Shown here in pieces: positions 12,588-18,892 of a DNA stretch of 22,183 nucleotides. The translations under genes were made by a program, and so were the position numbers. Below the pieces are notes generated by a model. That model did not search any database. It saw nothing but the letters and a program-made list of their open reading frames with translations, and was not told the DNA's origin. The DNA comes from an uncultured Actinomycetes bacterium (lineage in GTDB: Bacteria > Actinomycetota > Thermoleophilia > Solirubrobacterales > 70-9), in contig CALCIA010000128.1 in NCBI GenBank assembly GCA_937907435.1, forward strand, positions 1 through 22,183, read 5' to 3'. How positions within the stretch are numbered: position 1 is the stretch's first letter; each line of letters starts with the position of its first letter.

Positions 12588-13841
12588 GTGTTCAAGACTG
12601 CTCCGGCCCGTGAAGATCCAGCCATCTCGCTACCCTTCCCAACTCCTTTGAGGCGACTGCTTTCTGCCGCACTGCTCCTGCTCGCGCTCGGCGTGGGCGC
12701 CTACTTCCTCTCGCAGGAGTCGACGACCCCCGCCTCCGCCGCCGCGACCCCACGGGTGGCGAAGGCGCCGAAGGGCTTCTTCGGGATCGTGCCGCAGAAC
12801 GCGCTGACCCAGCGCGAAGTCGAATACATGAAGGCGGGCGGGATCGAAGCGGTCCGCACGCCGCTGCTCTGGTCGGGTGTGCAGCCGACCAAGAAGGGCC
12901 CCTACAACTGGGCCGCGTTCGACCCCGTGGTGGAAGCCGCGGCGCAGCAGGGCCTCCAGGTCCTCCCGTTCATCGTCGCCACGCCCGGTTGGGTGGCGAA
13001 GAAGTACACGACGCTGCCGGTCAGGACCGCCGCGCAGCGCAAGGCCTACGTGACGTTCCTCAAGGCGGCGGTCAAACGCTACGGGCCGGGCGGCGAATTC
13101 TGGATCGAACACTCGCCGAAGAAGATCCGCGAAGAAAAGGCCAAAGAGGAAACCGGGCCGGTCTACGAACTCGAAGGCGCCCGCAAGACGCCGATCCCGA
13201 AGCCGGTGCCGATCAAGACCTGGCAGGTCTGGAACGAGGCGAACTTCTTCTACTTCGCCTATCCGGTCGACCCGATCGCCTACGCCAAGCTGCTGAAACT
13301 CTCGACGCCGGTGATCAAACGCACCGAGCCGGGCGCCAAAGTGATCCTCACCGGCCTCTTCGGCCGCCCGACCGCGGGCAAGAAACGCGGCATGCCGGCC
13401 GCCCAGTTCCTCGAACGGATCTACAAGGTCCCGGGGATCAAGCGCTACTTCGACGGCGTCGCGCTCCACCCGTACGCGATCGACTCCGAACAGCTCGAAG
13501 AAATCGTCGAAGAACTGCACCAGGTGACTGTGGAAAACCACGACCGCGTGCCGCTCTACATCACCGAGATGGGCTGGGGCTCGCAGAACGACTTCCACAT
13601 CAACGCCTTCGAGCACGGCATCCGCGGCCAGGTCGAAGAACTGCGCAAGGCCTACGCCTACCTGCTGGCGAACCGCAACAAGCTCGACCTGAAACAGGTC
13701 TACTGGTTCTCCTGGAAAGACCTGCCCGATTCGTGCACCTTCTGCGACTCGGTCGGCCTCTTCCACTACGGCCCGAAGTTCAAGCCGAAGCCCGCCTGGC
13801 GCGCCTTCGTGCAGATCACCCGCGGCAAGCCCCGCCCTTAG
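12588..13841 (+). CDS. Membrane-anchored glycoside hydrolase, clan GH-A-like (GH39/GH5 type)
   Basis: A 417-residue protein with an N-terminal membrane anchor or signal (LRRLLSAALLLLALGVGAYFL, about 21-41) and a TIM-barrel hydrolase domain from about 62. Typical clan GH-A features are the early GIEAVRTPLLWSGVQPTKKGPYNWAAFD segment, the acid/base motif WQVWNEANFF with E217, and the nucleophile strand LYITEMGWGS with E327. HPY in FDGVALHPYAID is also present. The pair of Glu on strands 4 and 7 indicates a retaining hydrolase acting outside the cell; the substrate is unknown. Resemblance to PslG-like exopolysaccharide hydrolases is general only. GTG 12588 is used; a TTG at 12648 is an alternative. 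Glutamate is coded mainly by GAA (about 21 GAA to 5 GAG by eye), unlike most neighbours. A 37-nt element and a G-tract follow. Confidence 0.8.
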   Translation: MFKTAPAREDPAISLPFPTPLRRLLSAALLLLALGVGAYFLSQESTTPASAAATPRVAKAPKGFFGIVPQNALTQREVEYMKAGGIEAVRTPLLWSGVQPTKKGPYNWAAFDPVVEAAAQQGLQVLPFIVATPGWVAKKYTTLPVRTAAQRKAYVTFLKAAVKRYGPGGEFWIEHSPKKIREEKAKEETGPVYELEGARKTPIPKPVPIKTWQVWNEANFFYFAYPVDPIAYAKLLKLSTPVIKRTEPGAKVILTGLFGRPTAGKKRGMPAAQFLERIYKVPGIKRYFDGVALHPYAIDSEQLEEIVEELHQVTVENHDRVPLYITEMGWGSQNDFHINAFEHGIRGQVEELRKAYAYLLANRNKLDLKQVYWFSWKDLPDSCTFCDSVGLFHYGPKFKPKPAWRAFVQITRGKPRP

Positions 13842-13909
13842 GCAACACCGCCGCGACCATCTCTGACCCGCCGCACGGCGGGCGTTGTGGGACACGCACA
13901 AACGCAGGC

Positions 13910-13952
13910 GCGTTCGCAGAAATGACGGGATAGCGGAAAGAAGTGCGAACGC
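13910..13952 (+). repeat. 37-nt palindromic element, copy 3 (degenerate stem)
   Basis: GCGTTCGCA (13910-13918) and TGCGAACGC (13944-13952) pair perfectly; the core 13913-13949 is again exactly 37 nt. The right half GATAGCGGAAAGAAGTGCGAA matches the other copies closely, while the inner left half has drifted. It lies 68 bp after the glycoside hydrolase stop. Confidence 0.75.
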
Positions 13953-13957
13953 CAGGT

Positions 13958-13977
13958 GGGGCGGGGCGGGGCGGGGG
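13958..13977 (+). other. G-quadruplex-type tract
   Basis: GGGG-C-GGGG-C-GGGG-C-GGGGG, with single-base loops, starts 5 bp after 37-nt element copy 3 and lies on the coding strand downstream of the glycoside hydrolase. Single-nucleotide loops make this a strong predicted quadruplex in RNA or DNA; not demonstrated. Confidence 0.6.
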
Positions 13978-14023
13978 CCCGCAAGCTTCGTGGCCCCCCA
14001 AGCTGCCGCCCGGGGAAGGGACG

Positions 14024-14073
14024 CGCCACTCTCGCCACGGCCCGGGCAGGCTGTGGCCGTGGCGAGAGTGGCG
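14024..14073. repeat. Inverted repeat, 19-bp perfect arms
   Basis: CGCCACTCTCGCCACGGCC (14024-14042) pairs exactly with 14055-14073 around a 12-nt loop. It is the first strong hairpin after the G-tract and may end the glycoside hydrolase transcript, although it lies about 180 bp beyond the stop and has no T-tract. Confidence 0.75.
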
Positions 14074-14183
14074 GGTATGGAACAAGTGGAGGGATCGTCG
14101 CGGGAGGGGCACGGGAGGGTGACGGATCCGTGACGGGAGTCGGGCGCCGTCACAGATCTGCCGGGATCGTCGGGCTTCCTCCC

Positions 14184-14218
14184 GTGTTGCACAACACCGA
14201 CTCACGCGCTGCGTGAGT
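14184..14218. repeat. Two adjacent short hairpins
   Basis: GTGTTG-CA-CAACAC (14184-14197) is followed at once by ACTCACGC-GCT-GCGTGAGT (14200-14218), both with perfect arms of 6 and 8 bp. No gene lies close on either strand; role unknown. Confidence 0.55.
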
Positions 14219-14422
14219 TGACCGTGCTATAGGACGGGTAATCCACGCACCGCGATTCCGACCCCCGCATTCCGGTCCGAGAAGGGCCTCCAAGGGTCGG
14301 AAAATGTGACGTTCCCGGCATCTTCGTGACCGTAAAGGCCGAGGTGTGGAATCTCCCGGACCTGATCCTCACGTAAGCCCGGCTTCCTCACGTCCCTGTG
14401 ACGCCTCTCCCACGCACCCCAC

Positions 14423-14544
14423 GTCCTGGGCTCCTCATGGGGGATCACAGCCTGCCAGGACCCCCATGAGGAGCCCAGGACACCCACGCGCCATCTTGGA
14501 CGGCCGCAGGCCCACGAACCCCCGCCCCCCGTCCTGGACCAACT
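14423..14544 (+). repeat. Dispersed 3'-flanking repeat, copy B, with 21-bp-arm hairpin
   Basis: The core 14445-14481 is identical to 1-37. Here its outer partner is visible: 14423-14443 is the exact reverse complement of 14461-14481 (21-bp arms, 17-nt loop), giving a very stable hairpin. Past the core come ACCCACGCGCCATCTTGGAC and a C-rich tract resembling the 31-bp units of copy A and the flank of copy C. The element lies 66 bp beyond the stop of the minus-strand phosphopantetheinyl transferase gene and has the same orientation relative to that gene as the other two copies have to theirs. Confidence 0.88.
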
Positions 14545-14547
14545 CAC

Positions 14548-15159
14548 CTAGCCCTCCCGGCGCCCGCGGGGATCCCAATTGCGCAACACGACGCGCGGCT
14601 CTTCGGCTTCCGTGCCGCCGTCGACGGCCACCGCGGCGGCATAGCCCGCGTCGATCGGCAGCTGGATGGCGATGACGTCGGGACCGGGGGGTGGGCCGCC
14701 GAGGCCGCTGCCGACGCACTTGACGCGGGCCTCGTGGCGGGTCCAGGCGGCGTAGAAGGAGGCTTCGCGCTCCGGGCCGGCGGGCGCATCGGCGACGGCC
14801 GCGGCGTCGGCGGCGGGCAGCCAGCGCTCGGCGAGGCGCGCGAGGTCGCGGCGCGATCGCAGGCGCTCGAGGTCGACGCCGACCTCGACCCCGCCCGGCG
14901 CGATCGCGATCAGGGCGAGGTCGCCCGAGTGCGAGAGGTTGAAGGAGAGGCGCTCCGGCGCGACCGCGAGCCGCGGCTTGCCGTCCTGGGCGACGCTCAG
15001 CTCGATCTCGGTCCGCGCCGCGCCCGCCGCGCCCCCCAGGTACTCGGCCAGGATCGCGGCCAGGGCTCGCCGCGCGCCGGCGCGGGGGTCGTCGCCGGCC
15101 GGCTCCACGCGCCATACGTGTAGCTCCCCCGCCGCCGGTGGTGTGCGCGCGCTGCTCAT
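14548..15159 (-). CDS. 4'-phosphopantetheinyl transferase superfamily protein (Sfp type)
   Basis: A 203-residue Sfp-type transferase that would move 4'-phosphopantetheine from CoA onto a serine of a carrier protein. The signatures are in order. FNLSHS lies at 73-78. VGVDLE at 93-98 carries the Mg-binding Asp96 and Glu98. FYAAWTRHEARVKCVGSGLG at 135-153 carries Glu143 and Lys147; His replaces the more usual Lys in WTxKEA, a common variant. Length and order suit the family. No polyketide, peptide synthetase or carrier-protein gene is in the window, so its partner is elsewhere. ATG 15159 is chosen over an ATG at 15216, which lies inside the divergent glycosyltransferase gene and would add 19 unrelated residues; AAGGG lies 13 bp upstream. 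The two divergent starts are 49 bp apart. Repeat copy B lies past its stop. Confidence 0.85.
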   Translation of the reverse strand: MSSARTPPAAGELHVWRVEPAGDDPRAGARRALAAILAEYLGGAAGAARTEIELSVAQDGKPRLAVAPERLSFNLSHSGDLALIAIAPGGVEVGVDLERLRSRRDLARLAERWLPAADAAAVADAPAGPEREASFYAAWTRHEARVKCVGSGLGGPPPGPDVIAIQLPIDAGYAAAVAVDGGTEAEEPRVVLRNWDPRGRREG

Positions 15160-15208
15160 CTCCAATGGACCCTTAGGACAAGTCAAGTATCCAGAGGCCG
15201 TGAATAAA

Positions 15209-15979
15209 ATGGACACGATGGACTCCCCCGCGGTGGCAGGGCCCGCCTGGCTGGTCCTGCCGACCTATAACGAGGCGGCAAACATCGCCGCCATCGTCGA
15301 GGCGGCGCGCTCGAACCTTCCCGACGACGCTCGCATCCTCGTCGTCGACGACAACTCGCCCGACGGCACCGGTGAGATCGCCGACAAGCTCGCCGCCGCC
15401 GACCCGGCGGTCGAGGTCCTGCACCGCGCCGGCAAGGAAGGGCTCGGTCCCGCCTACATCGCGGGCTTCCGCCACGCGCTGGCCGCCGGCGCGGAGTTCG
15501 TGCTGGAGATGGACTCCGACTTCTCCCACGACCCGCGCGACCTGCCGCGCCTGCTCGACGCGGCGCGGAGCGCCGACCTGGTGATCGGCTCGCGCTACGT
15601 CGCCGGCGGCGGCGTCACCGACTGGAGCCTCCTGCGGCGCGCGATCAGCCGCGGCGGCAGCCTCTACGCGAGCCTCGTGCTCGGCGTCCGCCAGCGCGAC
15701 CTCACCGGCGGCTTCAAGTGCTTCCGCCGGGCCGTGCTGGAGGCGATCGACCTCGACGCGGTCGTCGCCAAGGGCTACGTCTTCCAGGTCGAGATGACCT
15801 ACCGCGCCCTGCGCGCCGGCTTCACCGTGCGCGAGGTGCCGATCGTCTTCCGCGATCGCCAGGTCGGCGAGTCGAAGATGTCGGCGGCGATCGCGGTCGA
15901 GGCGACCTGGCAGGTGCCGCTGCTGCGCCGGCGGATCCGCGGCGCCGCAGCGCGGACGCCCCGCCGGTCGCTAGCGTGA
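15209..15979 (+). CDS. GT2 glycosyltransferase, polyprenol-phosphate mannose synthase-like
   Basis: A 256-residue family 2 glycosyltransferase of the dolichyl/polyprenyl-phosphate mannose synthase type. It opens with LVLPTYNEAANI (nucleotide-sugar binding), then VVDDNSPDGTGE (D47, D48), the metal-binding EMDSDFSHDP (D102, D104), IGSRYVAGG, DLTGGFKCFRR, GYVFQVEMTYRA and F-DR-VGESKM. All are diagnostic of DPM1/Ppm1-like enzymes. It lacks a C-terminal membrane domain, so it is probably peripheral, taking GDP-mannose or another nucleotide sugar and loading it on polyprenyl phosphate at the inner membrane face. Its product would serve the GT-C-like proteins encoded next. ATG 15209 has AGAGG 11 bp upstream; GTG 15200 is a poorer option. 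It is the first gene of a five-gene operon and overlaps the next by 4 bp (GTGA). Confidence 0.85.
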   Translation: MDTMDSPAVAGPAWLVLPTYNEAANIAAIVEAARSNLPDDARILVVDDNSPDGTGEIADKLAAADPAVEVLHRAGKEGLGPAYIAGFRHALAAGAEFVLEMDSDFSHDPRDLPRLLDAARSADLVIGSRYVAGGGVTDWSLLRRAISRGGSLYASLVLGVRQRDLTGGFKCFRRAVLEAIDLDAVVAKGYVFQVEMTYRALRAGFTVREVPIVFRDRQVGESKMSAAIAVEATWQVPLLRRRIRGAAARTPRRSLA

Positions 15980-17919
15980 GCCGCTTGAACCCAGACGTAC
16001 TCGCCGCGCGCGCGGCGGCGCTCGCCGGGGATCGGCGCGTCCGCCTCGTCGTCGCCCTCATCGCCTTCGGCGTCGTCACCGCGATCACCGCGCTGATCGC
16101 CCACCCGCGGATGTTCAACGGGTTCCAGTCCTACGACGACGAGGGCTACATGCTCACCGCGCTGAAGTCCTTCGTCAACCACGGCCACCTCTACGACCAG
16201 GTCTTCACCCAGTACGGGCCCTTCTACTACGAGCTCTGGGGCGGCCTCTTCTCGATCTTCGGCATCCCCGTCACCCACGACGCGGGCCGCAACGTGGTGA
16301 CCGTGGTGTGGGTGCTGGCGGGGCTCGGCTTCGGCCTCGGCATCCTGAAGATCACGCGCAGCATCGTGCTCGGGCTCGGCACCCAGATCCTCACCTTCTC
16401 GGCGCTCGAAGTGCTGACCAACGAGCCGATGCACCCGGTCAGCCTGATCGGCCTGCTGCTGGCCGTGATCGTCCTCATCGCCGCCTTCGCCCGCGAGCGC
16501 GAATCGCCCTACGCGATGGCGCTGCTCGGCGCGGCGGTCGCCGCGCTGGTGCTGACCAAGATCAACGTCGGCGCCTTCGCCGCGATCTCCGTCGCGCTCG
16601 CCTGCGCGGTCAGCTACCAGGCGTTGTGGGGACGGCGCTGGCCGCGGATCGTGCTCGAGCTGCTCTTCATGGCGGTGCCGATCCTGTTGATGCTGAGCAA
16701 GTTCGACGAAGGCTGGGCACGCCACTACGCGCTGCACGTCTTCGCCGCCGCGCTGGCGGTCGTGATCGCGCTGCGCGCCAACCAGCCGGCCCGGCGCGCC
16801 GGCGGCGAGCTGCGCTGGCTCGTCGGCGGGTTCGTCGTCCTCGCGGTCGTCTCCTGCATCGCGATCCTCGGCGCCGGCACCAGCGTCCACGGGCTGATCG
16901 AAGGAGTGATCCGCCAGCCGCTGCGCCAGTCCGACGCCTTCACGATCCCGCTGAACCTCTCGCGCCGGCTCTACGCGATGGACGTGATCGGGGTCGGCGC
17001 CGCGCTCGCCTACTGGTACGCGGCGCGCCGTCGCGGCAGTGCCGAGCCGACCCCGGCCTGGCTCGCCGCCTGGTCGCTCTTCTCGATCGTCGTCGGCTTC
17101 ACGCTCGCCTTCTCGGTCACCGGCCAGCTCCTGCCCTTCAACAGCAACCTGGCCTCCGGCTACCAGTTCACGCTGCTGCCCTTCGTCTGGGTGGCGCTGC
17201 TGGTGACGACGCCGGGCGAGCGCCCCGGCCCCACCTTCGCCCGCCTCCTGCTGCCGCTGCTCGCCGTCCTGCAGACCCTCCACGCCTACCCGGTGGCGGG
17301 CAGCCAGACGCTGCTCGCGGTGGTGCTGCTGATCCCGGTCGGGGCGCTCTGCGTCGCCAACGGGATGCTCGGCCTGCGCCGCCTGATCGCCGATACCGAC
17401 GTCCTCGCCCTGACCGGCCTCGCGGTGCTGCTGGTGGTCGTCTTCGGCTGGTTCACCGCCAACGTCTACCTGCGCGAACCGCTGAAGGCGGCGCGCGGCG
17501 GCTATCACTCGAGCGCCCCCAACGCGCTGAACCTGCCCGGCTCCCACGACATCCACGTCGGCAGCGTCGAAGAAGCCGAAATGTACGAGGACGTCGCCAA
17601 CGCGATGCGCACCGAATGCGCGGCGACGCAGATGGAGCCGGGGATGGACAGCTTCTACCTCTGGTCGGGACAGGAACCGCCGTCCCTGACCGCGACCGGC
17701 TGGGAGACGCTGTTCGACGACGAAGCGCAGGAAAAGGTGATCGAAGACATCGCGCCGATCGAAGGACTGTGCCTGCTGCGCAACAACGAACGTGCGGCGG
17801 GTTGGGGACTTGGTGAAGGTCCGCTGGTGAAATACCTCGAACATGGATTTACCTTGATCGGCAAGTGGGGCGAATACGAACTGCTGCGCCGCGAAGGCCC
17901 GGCCGAATCGAAGTCGTGA
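15976..17919 (+). CDS. Polytopic GT-C-like glycosyltransferase
   Basis: A 647-residue membrane protein. After a first helix (about 26-45) comes a loop with SYDDEGYMLTAL (D54, D55, E56) and YDQVFTQYGPFYYELWGGLF. An acidic pair in the first extracytoplasmic loop is the usual catalytic signature of GT-C enzymes that use polyprenyl-phosphate sugars. About ten more hydrophobic segments follow up to residue about 495. A soluble C-terminal domain (about 500-647) then contains FYLWSGQEPPSL and ends ELLRREGPAESKS. Likely role: transfer of a lipid-linked sugar to a surface glycan or protein, using the donor made by the preceding gene's product. Exact family and acceptor unknown. GTG 15976 overlaps the upstream TGA. 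Glutamate coding shifts from mixed GAG/GAA in the membrane part to nearly all GAA in the C-terminal domain. Confidence 0.75.
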   Translation: MSRLNPDVLAARAAALAGDRRVRLVVALIAFGVVTAITALIAHPRMFNGFQSYDDEGYMLTALKSFVNHGHLYDQVFTQYGPFYYELWGGLFSIFGIPVTHDAGRNVVTVVWVLAGLGFGLGILKITRSIVLGLGTQILTFSALEVLTNEPMHPVSLIGLLLAVIVLIAAFARERESPYAMALLGAAVAALVLTKINVGAFAAISVALACAVSYQALWGRRWPRIVLELLFMAVPILLMLSKFDEGWARHYALHVFAAALAVVIALRANQPARRAGGELRWLVGGFVVLAVVSCIAILGAGTSVHGLIEGVIRQPLRQSDAFTIPLNLSRRLYAMDVIGVGAALAYWYAARRRGSAEPTPAWLAAWSLFSIVVGFTLAFSVTGQLLPFNSNLASGYQFTLLPFVWVALLVTTPGERPGPTFARLLLPLLAVLQTLHAYPVAGSQTLLAVVLLIPVGALCVANGMLGLRRLIADTDVLALTGLAVLLVVVFGWFTANVYLREPLKAARGGYHSSAPNALNLPGSHDIHVGSVEEAEMYEDVANAMRTECAATQMEPGMDSFYLWSGQEPPSLTATGWETLFDDEAQEKVIEDIAPIEGLCLLRNNERAAGWGLGEGPLVKYLEHGFTLIGKWGEYELLRREGPAESKS

Positions 17920-17926
17920 CGCGACC

Positions 17927-18892
17927 GTGACCACCTGGGTCGTCACTCCGGTCTACCGCGACACCGGCTCCTTCCGGATCTTGCGCGAGCGCCTGCTCGA
18001 GGTGCTGGCGGCGGAGCCCGGGGTGGCGCGGGGACCGCTGCGCTTCGTCGTCATCGACGACACCGCGGGCCAGGACCCGAAGATCCCGGAGCTGGAGGGG
18101 CTCGGCGACGTGATCGTCCTGCAGCCGCCCTTCAACCTCGGCCACCAGCGCGGCATCGTCTACGCGCTGCGCAAGCTGCTGCCGCGCTTTGCCGACGACG
18201 ACGCGGTGGTGACGATGGACGCCGACGGGGAGGACCGGCCGGAGGACCTGCCGCGCCTGCTCGCCGCGCTCGACGAAGGGGAGGCGCCGGAGCGCCACGT
18301 CGTCCTCGCGCTGCGCACCAAGCGCCACGAGCCGCCCGCCTTCAAGATCCTCTACCGCGGCTTCAAACTGCTCTTCCGCGCGCTCACCGGGGCGACCGTG
18401 CGGACCGGCAACTATGCGGTGATGCCGGGCGGGGTGGCGAAGCGGGCGCTGCTCCACCCGACCTTCGACCTCGCCTACTCCTCGGCGATCCTGGCGCTCG
18501 ACATGCCGGTTGCCTACGTCCCCTGCGAACGCGGCCGCCGTTATGAGGGCGAGTCGAAAATGACCTACGGCAAGCTGGCGATGCACGGGCTGCGGATGCT
18601 GATGCCGTTCACCGACCGGATCGCGATCCGCGCCCTCGCCGCCTTCGTCCTCTTCGGCCTGCTCGGCGTCGTCCTCGCCGCGGTCGTCGTCTTCCTCAAG
18701 TACTTCACCGACTCCTCGATCCCCGGCTGGACCAGCTACATCGCCCTCGGCGCCCTGATCGTCTCGCTGATCGCCCTCGGCAACTTCGTCAGCCTCTTCG
18801 TCCTCTTCTCGCAGACCCGCGCGGTCTCGCTCGCCTCGATCGAGGAGCTGACCGAGGACGTCGAGCTGGACGAGGACAAGGAGCGCGCCTGA
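17927..18892 (+). CDS. GT2 glycosyltransferase with C-terminal membrane helices
   Basis: A 321-residue family 2 glycosyltransferase. The N-terminal catalytic domain has VVTPVYRDTGSF, FVVIDDTAGQDP, FNLGHQRGIVYALRKLL, the DxD site VTMDADGEDRPEDLP (D98, D100), RTGNYAVMPGG and the late RYEGESKMTYGKL motif. Two membrane helices follow at about 248-272 and 284-308, then an acidic tail (EELTEDVELDEDKERA). The layout is that of ArnC/GtrB-type undecaprenyl-phosphate glycosyltransferases, although the N-terminal half is divergent. It probably makes a second lipid-linked sugar on the cytoplasmic face. GTG 17927 follows the previous stop by 7 bp. Its TGA overlaps the next ATG by 1 base, and AAGGAG within its last codons serves the next gene. 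Confidence 0.8.
   Translation: MTTWVVTPVYRDTGSFRILRERLLEVLAAEPGVARGPLRFVVIDDTAGQDPKIPELEGLGDVIVLQPPFNLGHQRGIVYALRKLLPRFADDDAVVTMDADGEDRPEDLPRLLAALDEGEAPERHVVLALRTKRHEPPAFKILYRGFKLLFRALTGATVRTGNYAVMPGGVAKRALLHPTFDLAYSSAILALDMPVAYVPCERGRRYEGESKMTYGKLAMHGLRMLMPFTDRIAIRALAAFVLFGLLGVVLAAVVVFLKYFTDSSIPGWTSYIALGALIVSLIALGNFVSLFVLFSQTRAVSLASIEELTEDVELDEDKERA

Larger units (their letters stand above)
13842..14547. other. Gene-free intergenic region rich in hairpins
   Basis: These 706 bp separate the glycoside hydrolase from the phosphopantetheinyl transferase, with both 3' ends facing the gap. No convincing gene is seen. Contents in order: 37-nt element copy 3, a G-quadruplex-type tract, a 19-bp-arm hairpin, two short hairpins (14184-14197 and 14200-14218), a 9-bp inverted repeat TTCCGACCC/GGGTCGGAA (14256-14264, 14294-14302), and repeat copy B with its 21-bp-arm hairpin. 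Confidence 0.7.

Noticed and set aside
14218..14244. Promoter TTGACC - 15 bp - TAATCC for a small RNA
   Set aside because: The spacer is too short, TTGACC overlaps the arm of a small hairpin, and no gene or terminator-bounded RNA can be recognised downstream.
15799..17946. 715-codon open frame antisense to the GT-C-like gene
   Set aside because: Arg/Asp/His-rich shadow with no recognisable domain; the sense frame has regular membrane helices and operon-type junctions.
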